64,000 nt of DNA from Echinicola salinicaeni (GCF_014280965.1 NZ_JACODZ010000002.1:310001-374000), one strand, 5' to 3'. Counted from the stretch's first letter, positions 1-9,970 are shown. Numbers and translations are program-made. The notes: generated from the letters alone by a model not told the origin.

Positions 1-941
1 GGGGCATTGGCCAGTGCAATATTTCCCGCTTTGTAGGCTTCGAAAATTCCGGGAATGCCAAGCATGGAATCCGGATTGAAAACAAGTGGATCCAAAAAGG
101 TGTCATCAATCCGCCTGTAAAGTACATCTATAGGTTCAAAGCCTTTGGTGGTTTGCATATAGACCTTTTTGTCCTTTACTATCAGGTCCTCACCTGTAAC
201 TAATTCAGCTCCCATTTGCAGGGCCAAATAAGAATGTTCAAAATAGGCAGAATTATAAATCCCTGGTGTAAGCACCCCTACCACTGGCTTTTCCTTATTA
301 GAAAGGTGCTGGAGCATTTGCAATAGTCGGGTAGGATAGTTAGAAACAGGCATTACACCAGCTTTATTGATTAAATCTGGAAAGGCTCTTTTAATGATTT
401 CCCGGCTTTCTAACATATAGGAAACCCCCGATGGACATCTTAAATTATCTTCCAATACAAAATATTCCCCACTGTTATCCCTGATAAGATCTGTGCCTGT
501 AATATGACACCAAATACCTTTTGGAGGGGTAATGCCTATGCATGGCTTTAAAAAATCTTTACTATTTTCGATCAAATCCCTTGGCACCACGCCATCATTG
601 AGGATCTCTTGTTCGTTATAAATATCCTGAATAAATAGGTTGAGAGCCTTGATTCTTTGCCTCAGTCCGGCTTCTAATTGCAGCCATTCCTGGTTGGCAA
701 TAATTCTTGGAATAATATCCAGGTGGAGGATCTTTTCCAATCCCTGTTCATTATGGTAAACATTGAAAGTCATCCCCATAGCCAACTGAGTTTTATTGGC
801 TGAGAATTGAAGTTGTTTCAGTTTTTTTGGCCCTGTCTTTTTTAACAGTTTTTCGAAGGTTTTGTAGTGATCCCTGCAGGAACCATTTTCATCGAACATC
901 TCGTCAAAAAGACCTGCACAATCGTAATTGCTTAAATCCAT
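1..941 (-). CDS. circularly permuted ATP-grasp protein (DUF404/DUF407 type), 3' end cut by window
   Basis: Reading the reverse strand from ATG at 941 gives an open frame of at least 313 codons that runs off the left edge. It begins MDLSNYDCAGLFDEMFDE and contains TGTDLIRDNSGEYFVLEDN followed by LRCPSGVSYMLESREI, a combination I recognise from circularly permuted ATP-grasp proteins (CP_ATPgrasp, older names DUF404/DUF407). In this family the gene usually sits with an alpha-E domain protein and a transglutaminase-like protease, probably for amide or peptide ligation; those partners would lie to the left, outside the window. There is no signal peptide, so it should be cytoplasmic. It is divergent from the sigma factor gene and seems unrelated to the glycan loci. 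The exact substrate is unknown for most members. Confidence 0.85.
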   Translation of the reverse strand, partial: MDLSNYDCAGLFDEMFDENGSCRDHYKTFEKLLKKTGPKKLKQLQFSANKTQLAMGMTFNVYHNEQGLEKILHLDIIPRIIANQEWLQLEAGLRQRIKALNLFIQDIYNEQEILNDGVVPRDLIENSKDFLKPCIGITPPKGIWCHITGTDLIRDNSGEYFVLEDNLRCPSGVSYMLESREIIKRAFPDLINKAGVMPVSNYPTRLLQMLQHLSNKEKPVVGVLTPGIYNSAYFEHSYLALQMGAELVTGEDLIVKDKKVYMQTTKGFEPIDVLYRRIDDTFLDPLVFNPDSMLGIPGIFEAYKAGNIALANA

Positions 942-1437
942 GTGTGGTTTGTTATGGTCGTATATGAAAAATACATTCTCTTTTTAAGCTAATGAAAATG
1001 AGACGGATATCAAAATTTTAATAGGGAGATAAAATTAGGCTATTATGAGTTTATAGCTCCTTTTTAAGCTATTATTGCTTAGATGTTTTCTATAATATTG
1101 GACGGATTAATAGGGCGTTTTTTATTCGTTAATTACATTTATTTCTAACGGTTTGTTGTAATTGTTTGGTAATCAGATTGATATTGTTCGGTATTGATTA
1201 ACGTGATTACTTCCTGCGAGACATCTAAGTTTTGATTAAGGAAAATTAATGTTTGAACAAGTTGAAACGTTTTTTATGTATACTAAAATGGTTTAGCATT
1301 TGGTAATGATTTGTTAAGTTCATAAGTTTAATGCAGTTTATAGAAAAAATGGTCTCTAGGAGATTGAAATAAACATTAAGTCATAACGTATTGTCCTTTT
1401 GATTAATACGGCTTTTAACAATAACCCTATAAACCAA
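942..1437. other. divergent intergenic region, AT-rich, no gene
   Basis: About 500 bases between the leftward ATP-grasp gene and the rightward sigma factor. No convincing ORF. It holds a 12-bp direct repeat CTTTTTAAGCTA at 980-991 and 1060-1071, close to the ATP-grasp start, and a promoter candidate at 1299-1330 pointing to the sigma gene. Confidence 0.6.
1299..1330 (+). promoter_or_regulatory. candidate Bacteroidota-type promoter for the ECF sigma gene
   Basis: TTTG at 1299-1302 is followed after 20 nt by TAAGTTTA at 1323-1330. This matches the Bacteroidota housekeeping consensus (TTTG, then TAnnTTTG about 20 nt later) in all but the last base. A start site just downstream would leave a leader of about 100 nt before the ATG at 1438. 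The prediction rests on pattern alone in AT-rich DNA, where chance matches are common. Confidence 0.3.
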
Positions 1438-2103
1438 ATGATATCCACCAAAGCATTAGAGGATTTTTCAATTTCCGATAGCAATTTTGCGGATGAGGGA
1501 AGTTCCAGTTCTGTTAATGAACGGGAACCTGATATTTGGAGGGAGTTCCAGCAAGGAAGCGAATTGGCTCTGGCCAAGATTTTTAATGCATATGCCCATA
1601 ATTTATATAATTATGGTAGACAATTAACTGCTCATGAAGACTTGGTTAATGATGCAATACAAGATGTGTTTTATCAATTGATCAAGAGTAAGCATAAGAT
1701 TTCGGCTGCTAATTCAATCAAACACTATTTGTTCAGTAGTTTTAGAAGAAGACTTATGCGCCTTATAAAGCAGAAAAGAAAAATGATTTATGAGGAGAAT
1801 CTTGAAAGAGAAGGGCAGTTTTTGATAAGTATAGATCCTGATTATCATTCTATCCAAACCATGTTTACTGTGGATCAGAAAAAGATCCTTGAAGAAGCCT
1901 GTAACCAGCTTCCTATACGACAAAGAGAGGTGCTTTCCCTGTATTTTTTTGAAGGATTATCCTATAAGGAGATTGCAAGTGTAATGGATTTTTCCCAAGT
2001 GAAATCAGCAAGAAAACTATTATACAGGGCACTTGACAATCTTAATGGTAGATTACATAAGCACAAAGACATTTTAAGGATACTGTTTGTGTTTGTAGGT
2101 TAG
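1438..2103 (+). CDS. ECF RNA polymerase sigma factor (sigma-70 family)
   Basis: This encodes about 221 aa from ATG 1438 (MISTKALEDFS); the frame can be extended to a TTG at 1399, but that start is less likely. Sigma region 2 is visible in the first half (ALAKIFNAYAHNLYNYG through DAIQDVFYQLIKSKHKI). Region 4 lies near the C-terminus (LPIRQREVLSLYFFEGLSYK, EIASVMDF), with a helix-turn-helix to read the -35 element. The spacer is short, as in ECF factors that pair with FecR-type anti-sigma factors. The FecR gene follows on the same strand after an unusually long 578-base gap, then an STN-type SusC. The expected circuit is: ligand-loaded SusC signals through FecR, the sigma factor is freed, and the mannan locus is transcribed. 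Confidence 0.92.
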   Translation: MISTKALEDFSISDSNFADEGSSSSVNEREPDIWREFQQGSELALAKIFNAYAHNLYNYGRQLTAHEDLVNDAIQDVFYQLIKSKHKISAANSIKHYLFSSFRRRLMRLIKQKRKMIYEENLEREGQFLISIDPDYHSIQTMFTVDQKKILEEACNQLPIRQREVLSLYFFEGLSYKEIASVMDFSQVKSARKLLYRALDNLNGRLHKHKDILRILFVFVG

Positions 2104-2681
2104 ACTTGTATAAAACTAACTTAAGACTTAATTTTTAAAATTGATTATTTGAGCGAAAGAGTTCTTAGAAATGAAGGGGCTGAAGAATCAATACTCATTA
2201 AATATTTTGGTTCTATATGAAATGGTGTGGCTAAACTTTAATAAAGAAAACCATCTTAACTAGCCTGTCGCACGCGATCTCAAGTGTATTTGCAAATCCG
2301 CCTTACAGATATTGAGCGTTAAGAAATTAAAGAAGTGGGTAAGCAAGTAGGTAGATTTGTCTGACGAAATGCTGAACAAAGAGTTCGAAGGCAGCTATGT
2401 AGGAGGGAGGGCTTTAATTTTAGCACCATAGATGTATCGCTGCGGGGTTTCCTCCTTAGGCGGACAGGTTTTTGTTACTTTTTTCACCTGTAGGAAAAAA
2501 GTAACAAATGGGATGAGTTGAAAGTAACTCTGAAAATTGAAAGACAAAGTAAAAGTTATCTACACATCATATAGAAATAATATTTTTTAAAAAAAGTTCA
2601 TTTGAATGGGGTTACTTTTTTAGTGCATGTCTCTTAAAGGATGTAAGAGAAAAATAGACTTTAAAGTAACCTTATCTGTCA
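2104..2681. other. long sigma/anti-sigma spacer without a gene
   Basis: About 580 bases with no credible coding frame. It contains a perfect 15-bp inverted repeat (2471-2508), listed separately, and a GGCGGACAGG-type motif near 2459 that resembles repeat material near 43000. The rest is AT-rich with nothing I can assign. Confidence 0.6.
2471..2508. repeat. 15-bp perfect inverted repeat, stem-loop
   Basis: TTTGTTACTTTTTTC at 2471-2485 is the exact reverse complement of 2494-2508, with an 8-nt loop. It could act as a terminator hairpin after the sigma gene, but the pattern also resembles a dispersed intergenic palindrome I associate with Bacteroidota genomes. Family assignment is from memory. 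Confidence 0.7.
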
Positions 2682-3725
2682 ATGAAATTTGACCCTAATA
2701 ATGAATCAGACTTTTTAAAGCACCCACTTTTTCTGAAGTGGATTAAAGCCCCCAATGCAGAGTTGGATAGGTTTTGGAATGCCTGGGTCAAGAAATATCC
2801 AGAAAAACAGTCAATGATGCTGAGGGCAAAGGAACTTTCCAAATCCTTGATGTGGAAGAATAAATATGCCATGGAGCAGGAGCGTCACGAGAAGATGCTT
2901 GACAATCTTATACTGTTTAATTCTAAATGGGAGCATGAGCAAAAAATAAAGGAAATAAATCATACCAAAGATTCAAGTAAGCTGAAATGGTGGTTGGCTA
3001 CAGCAGCCTCTATACTTCTACTGGGCTTTTTGACTTTGAGTTATTTTGAATCCGGAAAAGGATCGAATAACCATGAACAAGAACCCGTTTGGATTACAAA
3101 AGCAGCAGCGAAAGGAGTGAAGAAAATCGTCCATTTACCTGATGGCTCTGCAATAACCCTTAATTCGGATAGTGAGATACGATACCCTTCCAGTTTTGAA
3201 AAGGGGCGTATGGTGGAGTTGAAGGGACAGGCATTTTTTGAGGTTGTCAAAAATCCAGATCTGCCTTTTAGTGTCCAAAGTGGTGATTTAAAGACTACGG
3301 TCTTAGGAACTTCGTTTGATGTTAGCGCTTATCCTGATGATCAGGAATTCCATGTGGCGGTGGTGACAGGGAAGGTTAAAGTAGATACAGAAAATGGTGT
3401 ATCTACCATGATAACTCCCGAGGAAGCTACTTTTTACGATACCCAGAAGCAATCCCTTACTAAAGGTTCCTATGATTATAACCATTTGATAGGGTGGAAA
3501 GAACGCATTCTGAAATTTTATGAAGAGCCCTATGCCCGAGTTTTTGAACGCTTATCGCGGTGGTATAATATCGGGTTTGAGTTTGAAGATGGCCCTGGTT
3601 TCGTTGGAAAGTACAGTGGTGAGTTCAAGAATGAAAGCCTGGAAAATGTATTAAAGGGTATGCAGTATTCTTTGGGTTTTGACTATGAGATAAAAGACGG
3701 AAAAGTAAAGATCATAAAAAAATAA
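2682..3725 (+). CDS. FecR-family anti-sigma factor
   Basis: 347 aa. An N-terminal cytoplasmic part of about 100 residues would bind the sigma factor. One membrane helix follows at about 103-121 (WWLATAASILLLGFLTLSYF). The periplasmic FecR domain covers roughly 135-245 (HLPDGSAITLNSDSEIRYPS, GQAFFEVVKNPDLPFSV, TTVLGTSFDVSAYPDD). A DUF4974-type C-terminal domain ends the protein (YEEPYARVFERLSRWYNIGF), which in this family contacts the STN domain of a SusC-like transporter. That transporter starts 45 bases downstream and does carry an STN domain, so the pair fits trans-envelope signalling. The ATG at 2682 sits in a small 5-bp hairpin (GTCAA...TTGAC), much weaker than the one at the second FecR gene. 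Confidence 0.95.
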   Translation: MKFDPNNESDFLKHPLFLKWIKAPNAELDRFWNAWVKKYPEKQSMMLRAKELSKSLMWKNKYAMEQERHEKMLDNLILFNSKWEHEQKIKEINHTKDSSKLKWWLATAASILLLGFLTLSYFESGKGSNNHEQEPVWITKAAAKGVKKIVHLPDGSAITLNSDSEIRYPSSFEKGRMVELKGQAFFEVVKNPDLPFSVQSGDLKTTVLGTSFDVSAYPDDQEFHVAVVTGKVKVDTENGVSTMITPEEATFYDTQKQSLTKGSYDYNHLIGWKERILKFYEEPYARVFERLSRWYNIGFEFEDGPGFVGKYSGEFKNESLENVLKGMQYSLGFDYEIKDGKVKIIKK

Positions 3726-3770
3726 AATGGCTTTGTGGCCAAAGTATATAATTAAAATAATCCCAAAATA

Positions 3771-6700
3771 ATGAAAGAAAAACTACTCGTGTTCAAGAGG
3801 AAGTTGCTGTTGCGCTGTTTTCTTTGTCTTGCTTTTTTAGCTGGAGGAGGAATGGCCGGTCAGCAAGCTTTCGCCAACCAGCAAAAAGACCTGGAGAACG
3901 TCATCGTTTCCATCAATATGGAGGATGTCCCAGTCGAAAAAGTCCTAAGAAATCTCCAGCAACAGACAGATTTCAAATTTGCCTATGACTTGAATCAAGT
4001 CAGGAATACTCCGATGATCAGCATAAAAGCAAAACAGCAGTCATTGCTTTCAGTGTTGGAAGAAATTTCATGGAAGACAAAGTTAACCTTTAAACAGATC
4101 AACAGTACCATCCATATTTTGAAAGACAAAGGTGCTATAAGAGAAAATAATGGTCCTGCAAAACTTGACTTGATTGAGATTACTGGACAAGTGGTGGATG
4201 AAAGTGGCGAACCTTTACCTGGAGCAACGGTAATAGTGGAGGGAGATTCAGGTTCAGGAACCGTGACAGACCTCAATGGAAATTATTCAATTGACGTTGC
4301 CGAGGGGGCTACACTCGTTTTTTCCTTTATAGGATTTGAATCCAAAAAGGTAGTTGTGGGCAATAGTAATGTGATCAATATTACCTTGAATGTGAGCACC
4401 TCATCCTTGGAAGAAGTCGTGGTTGTGGGCTACGGTACACAGAAAAAGCTCAGTGTAGTAGGAGCAGTGGACCAAGTAGGGCAGGAGAAATTGGAGGGTA
4501 GGCCAGTAGCAACCATGAGCCAGGCTTTGCAAGGTGTCTCGGCGAACTTGATTGTACAACAACGTAATTCAGAGCCTGGAGCAGGGATTAATTTGAATAT
4601 TAGGGGGATCAGTACTTTGGGAGATAATAGTCCTTTGATAGTAATAGATGGAGTAATTGGCGGTGATATTAACCTGCTTAACCCTTCTGATATAGAAAGT
4701 GTATCGGTGCTAAAGGATGCAGGTAGCGCAGCTATTTATGGTTCCAGAGCAAATAATGGTGTGGTATTGATCACCACGAAACAAGGAGAGAAAAACACAA
4801 AACCTAAGGTGACCTATAATGGTTTGGTGGGTGTCAATACCCCTCAATTTTTTACCAGTCCTGTACATGGATATCAGAATGCTATGCTTCGAAATGAATC
4901 GGCTTTTAATGCAGGTAGGAGTGAGGCTGTATTCAGTCCAGAAGAAATTCGTCAATTCAGGGAAAATGGTGACACGGAATGGTTTGCCAAAGAGATATTC
5001 AAAAACGCCATACAGCAAAACCATAACTTATCAGTTTCTGGAGGTAGTGAAAATTCAACCTATCTCGTTTCCGCAGGATATACTGATCAGCGTAGCAATT
5101 TCGTGGGACCTGAAAAAGGCTATACTCGATATAATTTCCGTATGAACCTGACCAATGAATTTGGGAGGTTTAAGATGAGTTCTAGACTTGCTTATACCAG
5201 AAGGTTGATCAAGGATCATTCTTATTCCAGTGGTACTTTGATGGCAGATGCGAACAGGGTTCCTCTTTATTATAATCAAAAAGATACTTTGGGAAGGTAT
5301 TTGACCAATGATATTCTTCAGGAATTCAACCCATTGGGGATTTTGGAAAAAGGTGGTTTCAGAGAGCATATTGATGATAATGTGTTTGGTAATATAAGCG
5401 GAGATCTTAAACTGACAAATGACCTAAAAATGCGAGGGGTATTTGGCTTCAATATGTATTCTAATAATATGTATGCCAGGACTATGCAGGTAGATTTTTA
5501 TCCTAGAGGAGTTTATGGAGGTGATAGGAATACCAATGATGAAAATCGAAAAGGTCTTGACCTCAACACGCAATTGATGCTACAATATGACAAGACCTTT
5601 GCTGAGTATCATGAGATCAGCGCCTTGGTGGGGGTGGCAAATGAAAATCACAGTGATCGTGGAATAGCTATTTATAAGCGGTTTACAGATCCTGAACTGG
5701 GAACTCCTGTTACAGAAACAGTCATCAATCCTGATTCTTATAATTCCAATCAAAGTTCATCTGAAAACAGTCTGAACTCCTTGTTTGGAAGGGTTTCTTA
5801 CGATTATGAGAAAAAATATTTCGCGGAATTAAGCTTCCGATATGATGGTTCTTCCAAATTCAGGGAAGGAAAAAGATGGGGCTTTTTTCCATCCGCTTCC
5901 ATAGGTTACCGGTTGTCTGAAGAAGCTTTTATGAGTAATTACCGCAATCGTTTTGGTGAAGTTAAGATCAGGTCTTCTTATGGTGTCTTGGGTAATCAGA
6001 ACGTAGGGAATTACCAATATCAGACCACCTTCTTTACTTTCCAAAATGCCTATGGCTTTAATAATTCGGCAGTTGGTGGCACAGGTTTTAATTATGCCAA
6101 TCCAAATATTCAGTGGGAAAGGGCATCCACTTTCAATATCGGTGCCGACCTTGACTTCTTGGATGGAGCTTTGACCTTGAGCTTGGATTATTTTGATAAG
6201 GTAACTTCAGATATTTTAGTACCACCTGCTGTACCTGGTGTGTTTGGTACCTCTTTGCCGGACTTCAACAGCGGAAAAGTGGGGAATAAAGGTTGGGAAA
6301 TTACCACCACTTACAGGCATAGAGGAGATCTATTTGAGCATACTTTCTCTTTCAACCTAGCGGACTCTAAAAACAAAGTACTGGACTTTCAAGGAGAGGA
6401 AAGGCTTACAGGAATAGAAGAGCTACAGGTATTGTTGAAGGAAGGATATCCTTTCAATTCTTATGTGGGATTAAAAAGAGATGGTTACTTCCAGAATATT
6501 GATGAGGCTGAAAACGGACCTAAGCCAGAAGGTTTAAATGTTCAACCTGGTGACAACCGATACGTGGATGTAGACGGCAACGGTATTATCAATGATGAAG
6601 ATAAATACGTTTTTGGTAACCCTTTCCCGAGAATGACCTTTGGATTAACTTATAATGTGCGTGTTAAAGGTTTTGACCTGAATGTTTTTGCACAGGGTGT

Positions 6701-7145
6701 AGGGAGCAGAACCATGATGATACGAGGGGAAATGGTGGAACCTTTTCATTTCAACTATGGCATGACCATGTATGAGCACCAGTTGGATTATTGGACCCCA
6801 CAAAATCCGGATGCGCGTTTTCCTAGATTAGCCGATAATGGCAGTCAGTCCAATACCAATAATTTCAGAAGAGGCTCTGACATGTACTTGTTTGATGCGG
6901 CCTACCTTCGATTGAAGAATATTCAGTTGGGTTATACACTACCTAGAGGTTTAGCAGAAAAGCTGGGCATGCAAAATTGTCGAGCTTACCTCTCTGGGCA
7001 AAACCTGTTTACACTTTCCAAGGTGGACTTTGTTGATCCGGAATTATCTGAATTTGACAACAGTATGAGAAGTGGCGGTGCTAATAGTGCCCGAGCATAT
7101 CCAACCATGGTGTATTACGGTTTTGGATTGGACATCACCTTTTAA
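3771..7145 (+). CDS. SusC-like TonB-dependent outer-membrane transporter with STN signalling domain
   Basis: 1124 aa, beginning with a signal peptide (about 1-36, ending QQAFA). An STN (secretin/TonB short N-terminus) domain spans about 42-118, followed by a carboxypeptidase-D-like regulatory domain at about 133-210 (ITGQVVDESGEPLPGATVIV). Next come the plug (LEEVVVVGYGTQKKLSVVGA, GISTLGDNSPLIVIDG) and a 22-strand barrel ending in a C-terminal aromatic (FGLDITF). The protein imports oligosaccharides across the outer membrane using TonB energy, with SusD as the lid. The STN domain marks it as the receptor for the FecR/ECF pair upstream. SusD starts 12 bases after its stop, so the two are co-transcribed. 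The surrounding mannosidases suggest an alpha-mannan oligosaccharide as cargo. Confidence 0.96.
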   Translation: MKEKLLVFKRKLLLRCFLCLAFLAGGGMAGQQAFANQQKDLENVIVSINMEDVPVEKVLRNLQQQTDFKFAYDLNQVRNTPMISIKAKQQSLLSVLEEISWKTKLTFKQINSTIHILKDKGAIRENNGPAKLDLIEITGQVVDESGEPLPGATVIVEGDSGSGTVTDLNGNYSIDVAEGATLVFSFIGFESKKVVVGNSNVINITLNVSTSSLEEVVVVGYGTQKKLSVVGAVDQVGQEKLEGRPVATMSQALQGVSANLIVQQRNSEPGAGINLNIRGISTLGDNSPLIVIDGVIGGDINLLNPSDIESVSVLKDAGSAAIYGSRANNGVVLITTKQGEKNTKPKVTYNGLVGVNTPQFFTSPVHGYQNAMLRNESAFNAGRSEAVFSPEEIRQFRENGDTEWFAKEIFKNAIQQNHNLSVSGGSENSTYLVSAGYTDQRSNFVGPEKGYTRYNFRMNLTNEFGRFKMSSRLAYTRRLIKDHSYSSGTLMADANRVPLYYNQKDTLGRYLTNDILQEFNPLGILEKGGFREHIDDNVFGNISGDLKLTNDLKMRGVFGFNMYSNNMYARTMQVDFYPRGVYGGDRNTNDENRKGLDLNTQLMLQYDKTFAEYHEISALVGVANENHSDRGIAIYKRFTDPELGTPVTETVINPDSYNSNQSSSENSLNSLFGRVSYDYEKKYFAELSFRYDGSSKFREGKRWGFFPSASIGYRLSEEAFMSNYRNRFGEVKIRSSYGVLGNQNVGNYQYQTTFFTFQNAYGFNNSAVGGTGFNYANPNIQWERASTFNIGADLDFLDGALTLSLDYFDKVTSDILVPPAVPGVFGTSLPDFNSGKVGNKGWEITTTYRHRGDLFEHTFSFNLADSKNKVLDFQGEERLTGIEELQVLLKEGYPFNSYVGLKRDGYFQNIDEAENGPKPEGLNVQPGDNRYVDVDGNGIINDEDKYVFGNPFPRMTFGLTYNVRVKGFDLNVFAQGVGSRTMMIRGEMVEPFHFNYGMTMYEHQLDYWTPQNPDARFPRLADNGSQSNTNNFRRGSDMYLFDAAYLRLKNIQLGYTLPRGLAEKLGMQNCRAYLSGQNLFTLSKVDFVDPELSEFDNSMRSGGANSARAYPTMVYYGFGLDITF

Positions 7146-7157
7146 TGACCTAAAAAA

Positions 7158-8789
7158 ATGAAAAAAATCAATAAATATACAATCATTCTATCAGCATGCT
7201 GCAGTTTGCTCTGGACAGGATGTAAGGAGCTGGATTTGGCTCCGGAAAACACCTTTACAGATTTGACTTATTGGACCTCTGAGTCCAAAGCACAAAGCAT
7301 GTTGAATACTGCTTATTCGCAGATGTTTGATAGCAATCGCTTTTTTTACAATGAAGGTGCTTCGGACAATGCTTATAATGGGCGTGGAGATAATGCAGGA
7401 GCAGCTTCATTGGCCGCAGGAACCTATGATCCTTCTCTTGGTCGTTTGCAGAGCCAGTGGGACAATAATTACAGCGCCATCAAAACTTGCAATATTCTAT
7501 TGGAAAATATAGATAATGTAGAGAGTATGGACGAAAGTGTGCGGGAACGCATGAAGGCAGAGGCCCGCTTTATTCGTGCTTATCAGCATTTTCAATTAAT
7601 GACCTGGTTTGGGGATGTTCCCTTATTGGATAGGGATATAACCATAGAGGAAGCCCAAACAGTCAGCAGAACTCCCAAAAGCCAAGTGCTGGATTTTATT
7701 GTTAATGAACTGGCTGAAGTAAGTGGTATTCTTCCTACCCAACAGGAATTGTCAGCGGAGGAAAGAGGTAGAATTACCAGTGGAGCAGCCATGGCACTTA
7801 AGGCAAGGGTACATCTCTATGAAGGAGAATGGCAGCAGGTCGTGGATGTAACAGAAAGAATGATCTTTGGTGATGATTTTGGCAGTTATGGACTGTTCCC
7901 TTCCTATGAAGGCCTATTTATGCCCCAAAATGAATATAATCAGGAGGATATCCTCAGTATGCAATATGTGCCCCAGTTCCGTACATGGGGGCAGTTTTTT
8001 GATATGGCACCGCTTTCTGCCGGAGCAAGACTCAATGCCTTGGCACCTACCCAAGAATTGGTTGATAGCTATTTGATGGAAAATGGCCTTCCTATCGAGG
8101 ATCCTAACTCAGGCTATGACGAAGGGAATCCTTACGTCCGTCGTGACCCAAGGTTGAAGGCTACCATTGTCTATCATTTGTATGAGTGGGAAGACAATGG
8201 AGAAACGCACACCATTTATATTGAGCCCGGTACTGATCCTGATGCATCTGCTCCGGATGAATATGTGCCTGGATCTTCGTCTACCACTACCGGATATTAT
8301 ACCCGAAAATATTTTGATCCTTCCCGTATCACCCAATTTGCCTCTGGGTTGAACTTGATGCTGTTCAGGTATGCAGACGTATTGTTGATGTATGCAGAAG
8401 CCAAAAATGAGCTGAATCAAATGGACCAAACTATTTGGAATGAGACTATTAGAGCATTGCGGGAAAGAGCCGGTTTTGAAGCATCGGCAGCCTTGGATTT
8501 TGATACTGATCTGGGACAAAATGGATGGAGAGAAGTCATTCGAAATGAAAGGAGAGTAGAGTTGGCAATGGAAGGCCTTAGAATATTTGATATCAGAAGA
8601 TGGCGCATAGCTGAAGAGGTGCTAAATGGTTGGGCGCATGGTGCACAGTTTGGACCACCATCTGAAGACAATGGCTATTTACGGGTCAACTTAAGATCTT
8701 TTGATCCTTCCAAGCATTACTTATGGCCGATTCCGCGTGATGAACGTAACCTTAATCCAAATTTAACCCAAAACACTGGTTGGGAATAA
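7158..8789 (+). CDS. SusD/RagB-family surface glycan-binding lipoprotein
   Basis: 543 aa with a lipoprotein signal ending at Cys22 (LLWTGC), followed by acidic residues typical of surface-exported lipoproteins. SusD_RagB hallmarks are present: an N-terminal TPR-rich half (RMKAEARFIRAYQHFQLMTW), the helical segment MLFRYADVLLMYAEAKNELN, and the C-terminal ERRVELAMEGLRIFDIRRWR and HYLWPIPRDE. It caps the SusC barrel encoded immediately upstream and hands over oligosaccharides. The direct neighbour downstream is a SusE-like lipoprotein. Binding specificity cannot be read from the sequence; context suggests mannan fragments. Confidence 0.95.
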   Translation: MKKINKYTIILSACCSLLWTGCKELDLAPENTFTDLTYWTSESKAQSMLNTAYSQMFDSNRFFYNEGASDNAYNGRGDNAGAASLAAGTYDPSLGRLQSQWDNNYSAIKTCNILLENIDNVESMDESVRERMKAEARFIRAYQHFQLMTWFGDVPLLDRDITIEEAQTVSRTPKSQVLDFIVNELAEVSGILPTQQELSAEERGRITSGAAMALKARVHLYEGEWQQVVDVTERMIFGDDFGSYGLFPSYEGLFMPQNEYNQEDILSMQYVPQFRTWGQFFDMAPLSAGARLNALAPTQELVDSYLMENGLPIEDPNSGYDEGNPYVRRDPRLKATIVYHLYEWEDNGETHTIYIEPGTDPDASAPDEYVPGSSSTTTGYYTRKYFDPSRITQFASGLNLMLFRYADVLLMYAEAKNELNQMDQTIWNETIRALRERAGFEASAALDFDTDLGQNGWREVIRNERRVELAMEGLRIFDIRRWRIAEEVLNGWAHGAQFGPPSEDNGYLRVNLRSFDPSKHYLWPIPRDERNLNPNLTQNTGWE

Positions 8790-8821
8790 ACCTGATCAAT
8801 AACCTGAAAACAATAAGAAAA

Positions 8822-9949
8822 ATGAAAAATATAAATTATCAACTTCTTTCCTTAATAATGGTATTGATGGCCTTTTGGGGCTGTCAAGAAGACGCTGAGA
8901 TGCATACAGAAGTTAGTCCTGTGCAGAGTTTGTATGCGCCAGAAAACAATGCCTATATGAATTTGGGCGCTCAGAGCGCAGCTATTTTTGAATGGGAAGC
9001 AGCAAAAGCTGCTGATAATGGCGTGGTACTTTACGATGTGGTTTTTGATGAAGAAGGAGGAGATTTTTCTGAACCACTTTTTGTAATGCCATCAGATGGT
9101 AGAGGGATGCAAAGGACGCTGACATTACCATTTTCTGATCTGAACAGAATCGCAGAAATGGCAGGAATTCAGCCTGAAGGAGTGGGGAGGCTGCAATGGT
9201 CCGTTCAGTCCTCCAAGGGGATCAATGTACAGGAAATTATGGACATCAGAACTGTTGAAGTGGAAAGACCAGCTGGTTTCCCTGCTCCAGATGAACTATA
9301 TCTTACCGGTTCAGCTACTGAGGCCGGAGAAGACCTTTCCAATGCCATTTTGATGAAGAAGACCAGCGCCAATACATTTGAAGTATATACCTCATTGAAG
9401 GCTGGATCATACTTCTTTGCTGAAAGGAATTCTGGAGAGCCAGGTACCTATTATATCGAGGGAGAAAAGCTGAGAGCTGAAGGAGAAACGGAATATACTG
9501 GAGAGGAAAAAGTATACCGTATCCGCGTGGATTTCTCCAATGGAACTACTGAAATACATGAAATTGGTAATGTGGAGCTTTGGTTTGCACCGGATGGAGA
9601 ATTTATTACGGGCTTGCCCTATGCTTCCAATGGAACTTGGTCTGTAGAGGACTTCCCTGTGGTATTTAAGCAAGAGGGTTGGGGCAGAGACGAAAGGTAT
9701 AAATTCCGTTTCATGGTAACTGACGCAGAAGGCAATAGCTCCGAAGAGTGGTTTGGCAGCACAAATGGTGACAACCAACGCCCCAATGAGTCTACTGGAC
9801 CTGCCTATTGGTATATGGTACCTGTAACCAGCGACCGCTGGAACAACTGCTTTAAGTTTGCTACTGAAGTGGATAATGCTTCAGCTGATATTCAAATTAT
9901 TTTTAACGCAGAGGTTTCCAATTATACCCATACAGTATCAGTGGAATAA
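8822..9949 (+). CDS. SusE-like surface glycan-binding lipoprotein
   Basis: I prefer ATG 8822 (MKNINYQLLSLIMVLMAFWG then Cys21) over the in-frame ATG at 8780. The later start gives a clean lipoprotein signal and avoids overlapping susD. About 375 aa result. The N-terminal portion (VQSLYAPENNAYMNLG, AAIFEWEAAKAADNGV) matches the immunoglobulin-like SusE domain. Repeating starch-binding-like modules follow (DELYLTGSATEAGEDLSNA; later VELWFAPDGEFITG), as in SusE/SusF-type proteins. It probably helps hold glycan at the cell surface beside SusCD. No catalytic motif is seen. Confidence 0.85.
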   Translation: MKNINYQLLSLIMVLMAFWGCQEDAEMHTEVSPVQSLYAPENNAYMNLGAQSAAIFEWEAAKAADNGVVLYDVVFDEEGGDFSEPLFVMPSDGRGMQRTLTLPFSDLNRIAEMAGIQPEGVGRLQWSVQSSKGINVQEIMDIRTVEVERPAGFPAPDELYLTGSATEAGEDLSNAILMKKTSANTFEVYTSLKAGSYFFAERNSGEPGTYYIEGEKLRAEGETEYTGEEKVYRIRVDFSNGTTEIHEIGNVELWFAPDGEFITGLPYASNGTWSVEDFPVVFKQEGWGRDERYKFRFMVTDAEGNSSEEWFGSTNGDNQRPNESTGPAYWYMVPVTSDRWNNCFKFATEVDNASADIQIIFNAEVSNYTHTVSVE

Positions 9950-9970
9950 GTTTAGATGAGTTCAATAAAC

